A stretch of DNA of 36,446 bases from Myxococcota bacterium. Its GTDB lineage: Bacteria > Myxococcota_A > UBA796 > CAJQPC01. The notes beneath the pieces were generated by a model that was not told where the DNA came from, did not search any database, and saw only the letters and a program-made list of their open reading frames with translations. The first letter of the stretch is position 1, and each line of letters starts with the position of its first letter. Made by a program: the position numbers and the translations under genes. The DNA lies in the NCBI GenBank assembly GCA_023150845.1, contig JAKLKD010000036.1, positions 1-36,446 of the forward strand. The letters run 5' to 3'. Positions 26,734 through 34,801 of the stretch are shown piece by piece.

Positions 26734-27913
26734 GGCGGCCTCCTGCCTCTCGTCTGCCCTCTGCGAGCACCTCGGCGTAGAGCAACTTGTGGTCCTGGGC
26801 CACACGCTCGAAGCTGAGGTGCTGCTCAATGTACCGCCGACCGCGCCGCACCATGACCTCGGCGGAGGCCCGGTCGCTCAGCAAGGCCCGCACACGCTCG
26901 CGGAGGCCCTCTACGTCGCTGTGGCGCACGAGGAGCCCCGCCCCGGCCTCGGCGATCAGCTCCCCGCAGCCGCAGTCTCCGCCGACGATGACCGGCGCGC
27001 CGCACAGGAGCCCCTCAAAGGGCACGAGGCCAAAGACCTCGTCCGTCGAGGGGTAGACGAGCACGTCGGCGTCCACCAAGAGCGCGAGGCGCTCGGGGCC
27101 CTCAAGGAGCCCAGTGAAGATCACGCCGTCGTGGTCTTGGGCCTTGGCCTTCGTGAGCCCGCCCATGTCGTTGCCGCCGATGACGAGGGTGGCCCCGGGG
27201 ATGGCCCCGCCGCCGAAGGCCGCGACGAGGTGATCGACGCCCTTTCGTGGCGAGATCTGCCCGAGGTACGCCACCATCGGGCCCTTCACGCCCCAGCGCG
27301 CCTTGAAGGTCCCCGGCGCGGGCAGCTCATCAAACTCCTCCAAGGCGAGGCCGTTGGGGATCTGCCGCGCCCGTTCCGGCGGCAGGCCCGCCCGGCGGAG
27401 CTGGCCGAGCTCCGCCCGAGACACGGCGATGATCCGCGCCGCCCCCCGGGGCACAGCGTCGGCGAGGAGCCAGTCCCAGAGGCGCTTCACGCCCACCTTT
27501 CGTTCGTGGCGGGGCAAGGTGCCGTTGGGGGTGAAGACGTAGGGCAGGCCGTGGCGGCGGGCGAAGGCGACGGCGACGTTGTTCAGCAGGTGGCGGTGGC
27601 CGTGGAGGTGGAGCAGGTCCACGGGGCGCTCGGCGTGCAGGGCCTCCAGGGTGGCCTCGCCGCCCCGGGGCAAGAAGAGCTGGTGCTCGTACGCGAGGCG
27701 GTTTGAGGCGTTGGGGCTCACGAAGACCTCGACGCCGTCCAAGACGCGGCGGGGCGGCACCTCAGCCCGGCGGTGGTGGAGCGCGTCCGTCGTCCACACG
27801 CTGCCGGTCACCCCGAGCCGAGCCAAGGCGCGGGTCAGGCCGTGCACGATCCTCGGGATCCCGCCATAGGCCCAGGTGGGCGGGAAGTACGGCGTGACGT
27901 GCAGCACATGCAC
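26720..27913 (-). CDS. GT4-family glycosyltransferase
   Basis: A 397-residue glycosyltransferase of GT-B fold. The N-terminal half starts MHVLHVTPYFPPTWAYGGIP; the C-terminal half has AYLGQISPRKGVDHLVAAF and the nucleotide-sugar motif PSTDEVFGLVPFEGLLCGAPVIVGG with its glutamates. It transfers a sugar from an NDP-donor to an unknown acceptor. GTG at 27913 lacks a close ribosome binding site (GGAG is 10 bases away). It overlaps the TMTC-like gene, so both are probably one unit for decorating proteins or glycolipids. Confidence 0.88.
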   Translation of the reverse strand: MHVLHVTPYFPPTWAYGGIPRIVHGLTRALARLGVTGSVWTTDALHHRRAEVPPRRVLDGVEVFVSPNASNRLAYEHQLFLPRGGEATLEALHAERPVDLLHLHGHRHLLNNVAVAFARRHGLPYVFTPNGTLPRHERKVGVKRLWDWLLADAVPRGAARIIAVSRAELGQLRRAGLPPERARQIPNGLALEEFDELPAPGTFKARWGVKGPMVAYLGQISPRKGVDHLVAAFGGGAIPGATLVIGGNDMGGLTKAKAQDHDGVIFTGLLEGPERLALLVDADVLVYPSTDEVFGLVPFEGLLCGAPVIVGGDCGCGELIAEAGAGLLVRHSDVEGLRERVRALLSDRASAEVMVRRGRRYIEQHLSFERVAQDHKLLYAEVLAEGRREAGGRREPS

Positions 27914-28018
27914 GAGGGGGGCGCTCCAGGGGGCCCCCCCGTCTTCGGGGGCGCACCGCCGGGGAGTATCGCACAGCCGACGACTCGACGCGCTGACCGA
28001 AGCTTTGCCGGGCGGCGG

Positions 28019-28047
28019 TTGACGCGCCGCGGGGCGTTTAATACCCT
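28019..28047 (+). promoter_or_regulatory. Promoter of the cysteine-rich lipoprotein pair
   Basis: TTGACG (28019-28024) and TACCCT (28042-28047) are separated by 17 bases and lie 26 bases before the lipoprotein start. Both boxes are close to the sigma-70 consensus for a GC-rich genome. Confidence 0.6.
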
Positions 28048-28072
28048 GGGTGTCCCTAAGCAGGAGTGGTCC

Positions 28073-28429
28073 GTGCTGCTCGTCCTCCTCTTCACCACGC
28101 TGACCGGCTGCGGCCGCCCCAACTGCCAGAACACCTGCCAGTACATCTACGGTGACGGCAACCAGAACATCGAGGGGGAGCTCGTCAACAACTGCGGCAT
28201 CCCCCGCCCGGGTCGCTCCACCTCGGAGCTCCTCACCGACTGCCTCGTCTACTGCGAGGACGCCCTCGATCAGCCGGGTGAGCTCGGCAACTACGACCCC
28301 TACACCCGCCAGGGCTCGGACGTGAGCATCGAGCTCGAGAACGAGGCCCAGGCCGCGGTGTGGATGGAGTGTGTGACCGCGTCGGACTGCGAGCGCCTTG
28401 AGGAGGGCTATTGCGCGCCGATCTGGTAG
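28073..28429 (+). CDS. Cysteine-rich lipoprotein, paralogue 1
   Basis: A 118-residue protein with a very short signal peptide ending LTGC (lipidated Cys13). The mature part contains cysteines in a regular layout: PNCQNTC directly after the lipid anchor, DCLVYC in the middle and ECVTASDCERLEEGYC near the end. The next gene has the same layout, so the two are paralogues. Disulfides in the periplasm or on the surface are likely. GTG at 28073 has AGGAG six bases upstream and a promoter before it. Family and function are unknown. Confidence 0.75.
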   Translation: MLLVLLFTTLTGCGRPNCQNTCQYIYGDGNQNIEGELVNNCGIPRPGRSTSELLTDCLVYCEDALDQPGELGNYDPYTRQGSDVSIELENEAQAAVWMECVTASDCERLEEGYCAPIW

Positions 28430-28710
28430 GCGTCCTGGCCGTCTTGGCCGCGTCGCTCGGCCTGGGGGGCTGCACGCCCTCCTGTGACCAGACCTGCCGC
28501 CGCCTCTTCAACTGCGAGGCGCTGGAGGTCTACGGCATGACGACGGACACCTGCACTGAAGACTGCCTCTACCAAGAGGCGGTCTACGAGGACTGGGAAG
28601 ACGCCGAGCTGCGCGAGGCCTACAAAGAGTCCCGCCGCTGCGTGGCCGACGCCACCTGCGAGGACCTGGCCGCCGGGGTCTGCTTCGACGAGACGCTCTA
28701 CCCGTACTGA
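28411..28710 (+). CDS. Cysteine-rich lipoprotein, paralogue 2
   Basis: A 99-residue lipoprotein with a signal peptide ending LGGC. The mature part repeats the cysteine layout of the gene before it: PSCDQTC, then TCTEDC, then RRCVADATCEDLAAGVC. TTG at 28411 has GGAGG four bases upstream, and the gene overlaps its paralogue by 19 bases in another frame. It is followed by the asparaginase gene after 16 bases. Unknown function. Confidence 0.75.
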   Translation: MRADLVGVLAVLAASLGLGGCTPSCDQTCRRLFNCEALEVYGMTTDTCTEDCLYQEAVYEDWEDAELREAYKESRRCVADATCEDLAAGVCFDETLYPY

Positions 28711-28726
28711 GGCCGCGGAGGCGCCG

Positions 28727-29719
28727 ATGTCCCACAAGCGCCTGCTCTTTTTGCACACCGGCGGCACGCTGGGCATGACGAGCCGGGGCGATCCGGGGCC
28801 CCTGGCGCCGAGCGCCTACGCCGAGGACGTGCTGCCCTTCGTGCGTGGCCTTGAGGAGCTCGTGCACATCGAGGGCGAGGTGCTATGTAACCTCGACTCG
28901 TCGGATCTCCTCCCCCGTCACTGGGAGGGCCTCGCGGGGCTCATCGCCGCCCGCCTCGACGACTACGACGGCTTCGTGGTGCTCCACGGCACGGACACCA
29001 TGGCGTACACGGCCTCCGCGCTCTCCTACCTGCTCGACGGCCTGCCCAAGCCCGTCGTCTTGACCGGCGCCCAGCGCCCCATCGCCGAGCTGCGCACCGA
29101 CGCCCGCAACAACCTCATCCACGCCAGCATCAGCGCCACGATGGACGTGCCCGAGGTCACCGTCTGGTTCAACGACGAGCTCCTGCGCGGCAACCGCTGC
29201 ACGAAGGTCTCGGTGCAGTCTTACGCGGCCTTCGCCTCGCCGAACCTGCCGCCGCTGGTGCGGATGGGCGCCGACGTGATGCCCCAGCACACGCCCCGGC
29301 GCCCGACCGGGCCGTTCCGCCTGCGCGCCGGCTTCTGTGAGGACGTCGCGGTGCTCTGGCTCTTCCCCGGCGCGTCGCCGCGGCTCCTCGACCTCATGGT
29401 GGAGTCCGGGGCCCGAGGCGTCGTGCTGGTCGCGTTCGGCGCGGGCAACGTGCCCCTGCGCGGCTGGCCCGAGGCCATCGGCCGGGCGACGGCCCGGGGC
29501 GTGCAGGTCGTCGTGAACACCCAGTGTGTGGACGGCGCCGTCGAGCTCGGGCGCTACGAGGGCAGCGCCGCCGCCGAGGCCAACGGCGCGATGTCCGCGG
29601 GGCCGATGACCATCGAGGCGAGCCTCACGAAGCTCATGTTTCTGCTCGGCCAAGGCCTGAGCCCCGAGGCGCTCCGGGCACGTTTCGCCGAGGACCTCGC
29701 GGGCGAGCTCCTCCCCTAA
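28727..29719 (+). CDS. L-asparaginase, cytoplasmic type
   Basis: A 330-residue asparaginase hydrolysing L-asparagine to aspartate and ammonia. The two catalytic threonine motifs are HTGGTLGM (10-17) and HGTDTMAY (87-94); VLTGAQRP follows. No signal peptide is present, which fits the type I (AnsA) form. ATG at 28727 has GGAGG five bases upstream. Its end overlaps the converging DUF4126 gene by four bases. It probably shares a transcript with the two lipoproteins. Confidence 0.93.
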   Translation: MSHKRLLFLHTGGTLGMTSRGDPGPLAPSAYAEDVLPFVRGLEELVHIEGEVLCNLDSSDLLPRHWEGLAGLIAARLDDYDGFVVLHGTDTMAYTASALSYLLDGLPKPVVLTGAQRPIAELRTDARNNLIHASISATMDVPEVTVWFNDELLRGNRCTKVSVQSYAAFASPNLPPLVRMGADVMPQHTPRRPTGPFRLRAGFCEDVAVLWLFPGASPRLLDLMVESGARGVVLVAFGAGNVPLRGWPEAIGRATARGVQVVVNTQCVDGAVELGRYEGSAAAEANGAMSAGPMTIEASLTKLMFLLGQGLSPEALRARFAEDLAGELLP

Positions 29720-30312
29720 GCCCCCGCCGTCGCCGCCTTCCGCCGCCAGCGCCGCACCAAATACAACGCGAACACCGTCATCGTCAGGAGCGCCAAGGCG
29801 GGCACCAGCACCGCGGCCGCCACGGCGATGAAGGCGGCGATGTCCTCCAGCACGCTCAGGATGGGGTTGCCGATGGTGCCGGTGAAGGCTGAGGAGAGCA
29901 CCCGGAGCTTCGCTTTGCCGAGGTGAATGACCTCGGCGGCGACGCCCCCGGTGATGAGCCCGACGACGGCGGCGAGCAGCGGGTCCATGCCGGTGATCAT
30001 GCTCGCCGTGGCCAAGGTGGCGGCCAGGGGCTTGATGACGACGCCGAGGCCGTCCATGGCGTGGTCGACGGCGGGGAACTTGTCGCCGACGAGCTCCAGC
30101 ACCACGGCCACGCCGAAGGCCAAGGCGGCGGGCCAGGTGCCCAGCCAGGCGTAGCCCTCGCCGAGGGTCACCTTGTCCGCCAAGGCGAGGCCGCTCAGGG
30201 TGAAGAGCGGCAAGAACGCCCGCAGCCCGCAGGTGGAGGCCAAGGCGAGGCCCATCGTGAGGGCGAAGAGCGGATCGACCAGGTCCGCGGGGCTCAGGGT
30301 GCTCGGGTCCAT
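29716..30312 (-). CDS. DUF4126 family membrane protein
   Basis: A 198-residue protein with about five membrane helices. The N-terminal LALASTCGLRAFLPLFTLS and the LVGDKFPAVDHAMDGLGVVIKPLAATL segment are typical of DUF4126. A basic tail (VRRWRRKAATAGA) should lie in the cytoplasm. No function is established for the family. ATG at 30312 has GGAG seven bases upstream; the open frame continues upstream, but without a ribosome binding site or membrane segment. Confidence 0.82.
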   Translation of the reverse strand: MDPSTLSPADLVDPLFALTMGLALASTCGLRAFLPLFTLSGLALADKVTLGEGYAWLGTWPAALAFGVAVVLELVGDKFPAVDHAMDGLGVVIKPLAATLATASMITGMDPLLAAVVGLITGGVAAEVIHLGKAKLRVLSSAFTGTIGNPILSVLEDIAAFIAVAAAVLVPALALLTMTVFALYLVRRWRRKAATAGA

Positions 30313-30403
30313 GGCTCGGCTCCAAGGGCGGTGGACCGCCTCAGCATATCCGCTTCTTTGGCCAGGGGCGGTGTCGCGCCGTCCCGCGGGATAGAGCGGA
30401 GCC

Positions 30404-31147
30404 ATGAGAGCCCTCATCACCGGCGCCGGTGTGCGCCTCGGCCGCGCGACGGCCCAACAGCTCGCCCAGGCGGGCTTTGACCTCGTCTTACACGTTCACC
30501 GCTCCCGGGATGGCGCCGAGGAGGTCGCCGCCCAGGCCCGCGCCTTGGGCCGCCGGGCGGAGATCCTCCAGGCGGATCTCTCCTCAGCCGAGGGCTGCGC
30601 GCAGCTCGCCGCCGAGGCCCTGGCCGGCGGGCCCATCGACGCCTTGGTGAACAACGCCGCGCTCTATGAGCGGCGCGCCTTGGCCGAGATCACCCTCGCG
30701 GAGTGGGAGCGGATGCTCGCGGTGAACACCCGGGCGCCGTTCTTGCTCATCCAGGCCCTCGCCCCGAGCCTCGCCCAGAGCGGCCTCCGCGGCGGCGGCG
30801 CCGTGGTGAACATCGGCGACATCGGCGGCGAGCGCCCGGAGCCGGGCTTCGCCCACTACAGCGTCTCTAAGGCGGGCATCCTGATGCTCACGCGCTGCCT
30901 CGCCGCGGAGCTCGCCCCGAAGGTGCGGGTGAACGCCGTGTCGCCGGGCGCGGTGCTCTTCCCCGTCGAGATGCCCGAGGCCGAGCGTGACGCCATCCTC
31001 CGCACCGTGCCGATGGCGCGGGAGGGCAGCGCGGAGGACATCGCCGCCGCCGTCGTCTTCCTCATCACCCAGGCGCCTTACGTCACGGGTCACACCCTGA
31101 ACGTCGACGGCGGTCGCCTGACCAGCCAGCTCTGCCGGGAGGGCTGA
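30404..31147 (+). CDS. Pteridine-reductase-like SDR (FolM-like)
   Basis: A 247-residue short-chain dehydrogenase. The cofactor loop is TGAGVRLG (6-13), with an Arg where PTR1/FolM proteins bind NADPH; next come HRSRDGAEEV, LVNNAA (81-86) and the catalytic Y152-x3-K156. The usual catalytic serine is Asp139 (NIGDIG), as in pteridine reductases. Reduction of dihydropterins or dihydrofolate is therefore likely. The next gene encodes dihydroneopterin aldolase, with TGATG overlap of one base, which supports a pterin role. Confidence 0.82.
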   Translation: MRALITGAGVRLGRATAQQLAQAGFDLVLHVHRSRDGAEEVAAQARALGRRAEILQADLSSAEGCAQLAAEALAGGPIDALVNNAALYERRALAEITLAEWERMLAVNTRAPFLLIQALAPSLAQSGLRGGGAVVNIGDIGGERPEPGFAHYSVSKAGILMLTRCLAAELAPKVRVNAVSPGAVLFPVEMPEAERDAILRTVPMAREGSAEDIAAAVVFLITQAPYVTGHTLNVDGGRLTSQLCREG

Positions 31148-31851
31148 TGCGCGCGCGCATCTCCATTGAGGGTGTGCGGGTGGAGTGCCTCATCGGCTGC
31201 TTCACCCGCGAGCGTGGGGAGCCCCAGCCCCTCGACGTCGAGCTGCAGGTCGAGCTCGACATCGGCGGCGCCGCGGACGACGAGGACCTCCAGCAGACCT
31301 GGGACTACGGCGCCTTGGAGCGTGAGGTGACCTTCGTGCTCCAGGCCGGGCGCTTCTTGCTCCTGGAGACCGCGGCCCGGGCGCTCCTGCGGATGCTGCT
31401 GCTGCCGCCGGTGCCGACGAGCCCCCGCCCCTCGGCGGTCTGGGCCCAGGTGCGCCTCACCAAGCCGAACGCCTTGCCCGGCGGCGTGCTCGCCCGGGTG
31501 GCCGTGGAGTCCACCGCCGCCGAGCAGGCCTACACCCGGGAGGTGAAGCCTTGGGGCAGCGTGGACCACATCGACCAGAGCCGCCGCCTCGCGCTCTACC
31601 GGCTGAACCTGAACCCCGGCGCGGTCATCCCCCGGCACCACCACCGCAGGCTCGTCGAGAGCGAGCTGACCTTGTCCCCGGGGCTCTGGGGCGCCCAAGA
31701 CGACGGCCCCGACGCGCCCCTGCCCATCGGCCACCGCCGTCACTGGCGCCGAGGGCAGGTCCACGGCTACCACAACCCCAGCGGCGCCGTCGGCTCCATC
31801 CTCTGCATCGACACCCCACCCTTTGACGGCGACACCGTGGAGGCGCCGTGA
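31147..31851 (+). CDS. folB: Dihydroneopterin aldolase fused to a cupin domain
   Basis: A 234-residue protein with two parts. Residues 1-122 are FolB: ECLIGCFTRERGEPQPLDVEL, the active-site Tyr54 in WDYGAL, Glu74 in LLLETAA and Lys106 in RLTKPNAL. This part converts 7,8-dihydroneopterin to 6-hydroxymethyl-dihydropterin in folate synthesis. Residues 131-234 look like a cupin: LNLNPGAVIPRHHHRRLVE with three histidines (164-166) and Glu171, then a second motif GQVHGYHNPSG. A metal site is likely. No frameshift is needed; the frame is continuous. The cupin could act on the pterin product or on another compound. Confidence 0.85.
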   Translation: MRARISIEGVRVECLIGCFTRERGEPQPLDVELQVELDIGGAADDEDLQQTWDYGALEREVTFVLQAGRFLLLETAARALLRMLLLPPVPTSPRPSAVWAQVRLTKPNALPGGVLARVAVESTAAEQAYTREVKPWGSVDHIDQSRRLALYRLNLNPGAVIPRHHHRRLVESELTLSPGLWGAQDDGPDAPLPIGHRRHWRRGQVHGYHNPSGAVGSILCIDTPPFDGDTVEAP

Positions 31852-32414
31852 GTGAGCGGCGCGCCCTCGTCGTCGGGGCCACCGGGGCCCTCGGCCCGGC
31901 GATGTGCCGCGCGCTCAAGGCCGGGGGCTACCGCCTCGTGCTCGTCGGGCGGCGCCCGGATCCCCTCACCCGCCTCGCCCGCAGCCTGAGCGGTCGGGCC
32001 TTGCCTTGGGACATCACCCGCGACCCCGCTCTGCTCCTCGATCTCGCCGGGCCGGTGACGCTCCTGGTGAACGCCGCCGTGCGCCGCCCGCTGCCCGCCG
32101 ACGACGAGGAGCCGTGGTCGCCCGAGGTCATGCGCCGCCTCCTGGAGGTGAACGCCGTCGCCCCTGCCCAGCTCGTGCGCGCCTTCGCGGCCCGCCTCGA
32201 CGCGCCGGGCCTCGCCGTGCTGCTCACCGAGGAGGAGCCCCCGCTGAGCCCCTACGCGGCGTCCATCGCGGCCCTGGAGACGATGGGCCCGGCCTTGGTC
32301 GAGGACCACCCCCTCTGCGCCCTGCGCTTCTTGAGCCAGCCCCGCGCCCCGGGGGTGAACGCCGCGCGGACGGCCGCGGCGCTCATGGGGCTCGTGGCCG
32401 CCGCGGGGAGCTGA
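31848..32414 (+). CDS. SDR-like protein with degenerate active site
   Basis: A 188-residue protein with an N-terminal Rossmann loop (VVGATGALGPAM) and a third-strand LLVNAAV. Where SDRs have YxxxK this one reads PYAASIAAL, so the lysine is missing, and the C-terminal substrate region is shortened (usual length is about 250). It probably binds a nucleotide without the usual reduction. GTG at 31848 overlaps the FolB-cupin stop (GTGA), so it is translationally coupled to the pterin genes. Confidence 0.7.
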   Translation: MSERRALVVGATGALGPAMCRALKAGGYRLVLVGRRPDPLTRLARSLSGRALPWDITRDPALLLDLAGPVTLLVNAAVRRPLPADDEEPWSPEVMRRLLEVNAVAPAQLVRAFAARLDAPGLAVLLTEEEPPLSPYAASIAALETMGPALVEDHPLCALRFLSQPRAPGVNAARTAAALMGLVAAAGS

Positions 32415-32435
32415 CGCCCGGCGCGAGGCCGCGGC

Positions 32436-32837
32436 TCATCCTTTCCGCGACATCAGGAGCCGCTCGGCGAGCTCACTCACCAGCCGCTCCTCCACGATAC
32501 GCCCGCCCTCAAAGCGGCTCACCACCAGCTCACGCCAGACGATCTCGCGCCCTGACGCCGGGAAGCCGTGGTAGGCGCCGGTCTGCACACCGCGCAGGGT
32601 GCGCTGCCAGGCCACACGATCCGCGGACTCCATCAGCAGCTCCACCTCGACCTGCAGGTCGGAGAAGGCGCGGCGCGTGAGGGTCACCGCGGCGCGGATG
32701 GCCTCGTGGCCCCGCAGGGCGCGGCCCGCGGCGAGCTGCACGACGTAGTCCGGGGCGAAGTGCTCGGCGATGGCGTCGAGGTCACCCAAAACAAAGAGGC
32801 GCTGGTTCGCGTCGAGGAGGCGGCTCGTCGGTGTCAT
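32436..32837 (-). CDS. SnoaL/NTF2-like protein
   Basis: A 133-residue protein with the alpha+beta cone of the SnoaL-like/ketosteroid-isomerase group: LDANQRLFVLGDLDAIAEHFAPDYVV, HEAIRAAV, VAWQRTLRG and WRELVVSRFEGGRIVEERLV. Members are cyclases, isomerases or small binding proteins, so the reaction cannot be named. ATG at 32837; the gene converges on the SDR pair and lies next to the envelope operon, 29 bases after the glycosyltransferase stop. Confidence 0.82.
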   Translation of the reverse strand: MTPTSRLLDANQRLFVLGDLDAIAEHFAPDYVVQLAAGRALRGHEAIRAAVTLTRRAFSDLQVEVELLMESADRVAWQRTLRGVQTGAYHGFPASGREIVWRELVVSRFEGGRIVEERLVSELAERLLMSRKG

Positions 32838-32866
32838 CGTCGCTGGGCTCCGTGGGGCCTCGCCGC

Positions 32867-33901
32867 CTATCCCGCCGCGGCGTACGCCGCCTCGGTCGCC
32901 TCCACCATGGCCTCGACGCTGAACCGCGCCGCCGCCCAGCGCCGCGCCGCCTCGGGGTCGGGCCGGTCACCGGCCAAGGCCCGCTGAATCGCCGCGCGCA
33001 GGGCGTCGGGGTCCCCCGGGGGCACGAGCAGGCCGTGCTCCCCGATCACCTCGGGCACACCCCCGGCCGCCGTGGCCACGACGGGCACCCCGGCCAACAT
33101 CGCCTCGACGACGGCCTGGCCCATGCCCTCCTCCCGGCTCGGGTGAACAAAGACCGTGGCCCGGGCCAAGAGCGCCGCCACGTCGGGGCGCTGGCCGAGG
33201 AGCGTCACGCCGCGCCCCTCCAACCTTGGGCGCAGGGGGCCCTCCCCGGCGATGTACACCGGGGCGCCGAGGCCCTGGGCCGCCCGAACCAAGGTCTCGT
33301 GATCCTTATGCGCCACCAAGGCGCCGACAGCGAGCACCACCGGGCCCTCGCCGAGGGCCGCGGGCGGCGCCGGGGGCAGCGCGCGCACACCGTCAAACAC
33401 CACGGACACCCGCGCCTCGGGGAGCCCCCAGCGGATCATCACCTCGGCGACGGCGCTTGACACACAGACACATCGCGCCGCCCGGGACCACTTGAGCCGG
33501 GTGAAGGGGTCACCGCCCGGCACAAAGTCCACCCGGCGGTGTACGACGGGCCGGGCCCCGGCGGCGACCCAGAGGCCGTGGGCGTGGGGGGTCTGGGCGA
33601 CCGGGAGCGCGTCGGGGTAGGCCTGGCGCAGCCGCCAGCAGTGAAGCGCCCCGCGGGGATCGTTCCCCCGCACCGTCGGGAGGAGCAGCAGGGCCCCGGG
33701 GCGAAGTGGCGCGCCGAGGGCCCCCGGCTGAGCGCCCTCGGCCAAGAGCGCGGCCCAGAGCGGTGAGCTGGGCGGGCAACACACGGCCTGGGCGTGGCCA
33801 CGCGCGGCGAGGCCCAAGGCGAGGAGCCTGAGCTGGCGCTGGCCGCCCCGATCCTCCATCGCCGTGTCGAGGTGGAGCAGGCTCAGCGGCGAGGGGGCCA
33901 A
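32867..33901 (-). CDS. GT4-family glycosyltransferase
   Basis: A 344-residue GT-B glycosyltransferase. Its N-terminal part reads LSLLHLDTAMEDRGGQRQL; the C-terminal part has VVLAVGALVAHKDHETLVRAA and the donor motif HPSREEGMGQAVVEAMLAGVPVVATAAGGVPEVI. Its place at the end of a lipid A operon suggests LPS core assembly. The start is taken as TTG at 33901 because GAGGAG lies eight bases upstream; this overlaps the Trm112-like gene by 19 bases. The longer frame reading upstream has no ribosome binding site. Confidence 0.88.
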   Translation of the reverse strand: MAPSPLSLLHLDTAMEDRGGQRQLRLLALGLAARGHAQAVCCPPSSPLWAALLAEGAQPGALGAPLRPGALLLLPTVRGNDPRGALHCWRLRQAYPDALPVAQTPHAHGLWVAAGARPVVHRRVDFVPGGDPFTRLKWSRAARCVCVSSAVAEVMIRWGLPEARVSVVFDGVRALPPAPPAALGEGPVVLAVGALVAHKDHETLVRAAQGLGAPVYIAGEGPLRPRLEGRGVTLLGQRPDVAALLARATVFVHPSREEGMGQAVVEAMLAGVPVVATAAGGVPEVIGEHGLLVPPGDPDALRAAIQRALAGDRPDPEAARRWAAARFSVEAMVEATEAAYAAAG

Positions 33902-34074
33902 GGCCGGGACTCCTCGGGGGCGAAAGACACCACGCCGCCGAGGACGGGGTAGAGCCGGGCACACTCAACACAGACGAGGCCTGCGGCGTGATCGAGAAGC
34001 TCCCCGCGGCAGCCGGGGCAGACCAAGAGCGCCCGGAGCCGGGCGGGGATCGGCGTTGGCTCAGCGGACGGCAC
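33883..34074 (-). CDS. Trm112-like (UPF0434) zinc-binding protein
   Basis: A 63-residue protein with CPGC (about 19-22) and CVEC (35-38) spaced like a zinc ribbon, ending LYPVLGGVVSFAPEE, the Trm112/DUF343 signature (YPV..GIP). Such proteins activate methyltransferases or stand alone beside lpxK in many Gram-negatives. GTG at 34074 overlaps the DUF3108 stop by 14 bases. The lpxK-linked position supports the call. Confidence 0.8.
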   Translation of the reverse strand: MPSAEPTPIPARLRALLVCPGCRGELLDHAAGLVCVECARLYPVLGGVVSFAPEESRPWPPRR

Positions 34075-34801
34075 CGGGGCTCCAGGCGGTGAGGGTCGCG
34101 GTGACGTCGAGGCCCGGCGCCGAGAGCGTCGCCACGACGGGGAGGTGGTCGGCGTCGTCGCTCAGCAGCATGTGCACCTCGGCGTCGGACTTCACCTCCC
34201 CCGGCTTGGCCCCGCCGACCTTCACCCTCAGGCAGCTCCGGGCCTCATAGGGCGCGGGGCAGGCGCCCGCGGGCTCCGACGATGCCCGCAGGCGGACGAG
34301 GCGTTTGCCGTCGAAAAGCTCGTAGGTCTCAGCGGCCCCGGGCCGGGGTGGATCGTGGCGCAGGCGCCACACCACCGAGAGGGGGTCGTCGATGGCGCGG
34401 TCGAAGGGCGGGAGCTGCAGGTCCACCCCGGGCTCTTCGGGGCGCCGGAACCGCACGGAGACCGCCGTCGGGCTCAAGGAGATGCGCCGGGACTCGACGT
34501 AGTCCCCCTCGACCACGTCGGCGGCGTAGCGGCGGCTGCCTTGGTCGGCGCGCCACTCGGACTCCAGGCGCTCGTCGAGGCGGTAGAAACGCTCGTACCA
34601 GGCCGCGCTCCAGGCTCGGGCCTGGACGTGGGTGTAGCCGTCGGCCAAGGGCGCGGCGACGACCTCGGCGTGGCCGACGGAGAGCCCCAAGGTGCTGACG
34701 GCGTAGGTGAGCCGCTCCTCGCCGGGCGCGGCGAAGGCGAGGCCGCCGAGCGCCAGAGCCCCGGTCAAGGGCGCCGCCATCGATCGTGCAGCCAGAGCCA
34801 A
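34061..34801 (-). CDS. DUF3108 family exported protein
   Basis: A 246-residue protein with a signal peptide (MAAPLTGALALGGLAFAAPG) and the beta-rich DUF3108 core (LTYAVSTLGLSVGHAEV, WYERFYRLDERLES, YELFDGKRLVRL). The function is unknown; members are often encoded near LPS or lipid A genes. TTG at 34801 is chosen because GGAGG lies seven bases upstream; ATG at 34780 lacks one. It overlaps the acyltransferase gene by 37 bases. Confidence 0.8.
   Translation of the reverse strand: MALAARSMAAPLTGALALGGLAFAAPGEERLTYAVSTLGLSVGHAEVVAAPLADGYTHVQARAWSAAWYERFYRLDERLESEWRADQGSRRYAADVVEGDYVESRRISLSPTAVSVRFRRPEEPGVDLQLPPFDRAIDDPLSVVWRLRHDPPRPGAAETYELFDGKRLVRLRASSEPAGACPAPYEARSCLRVKVGGAKPGEVKSDAEVHMLLSDDADHLPVVATLSAPGLDVTATLTAWSPGAVR

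Noticed and set aside
27920-27960. GC stem (CCCCC-6-GGGGG) upstream of the GT4 gene as a regulatory RNA
   Set aside because: Short homopolymer arms are expected by chance in this composition, and no conserved motif accompanies them.
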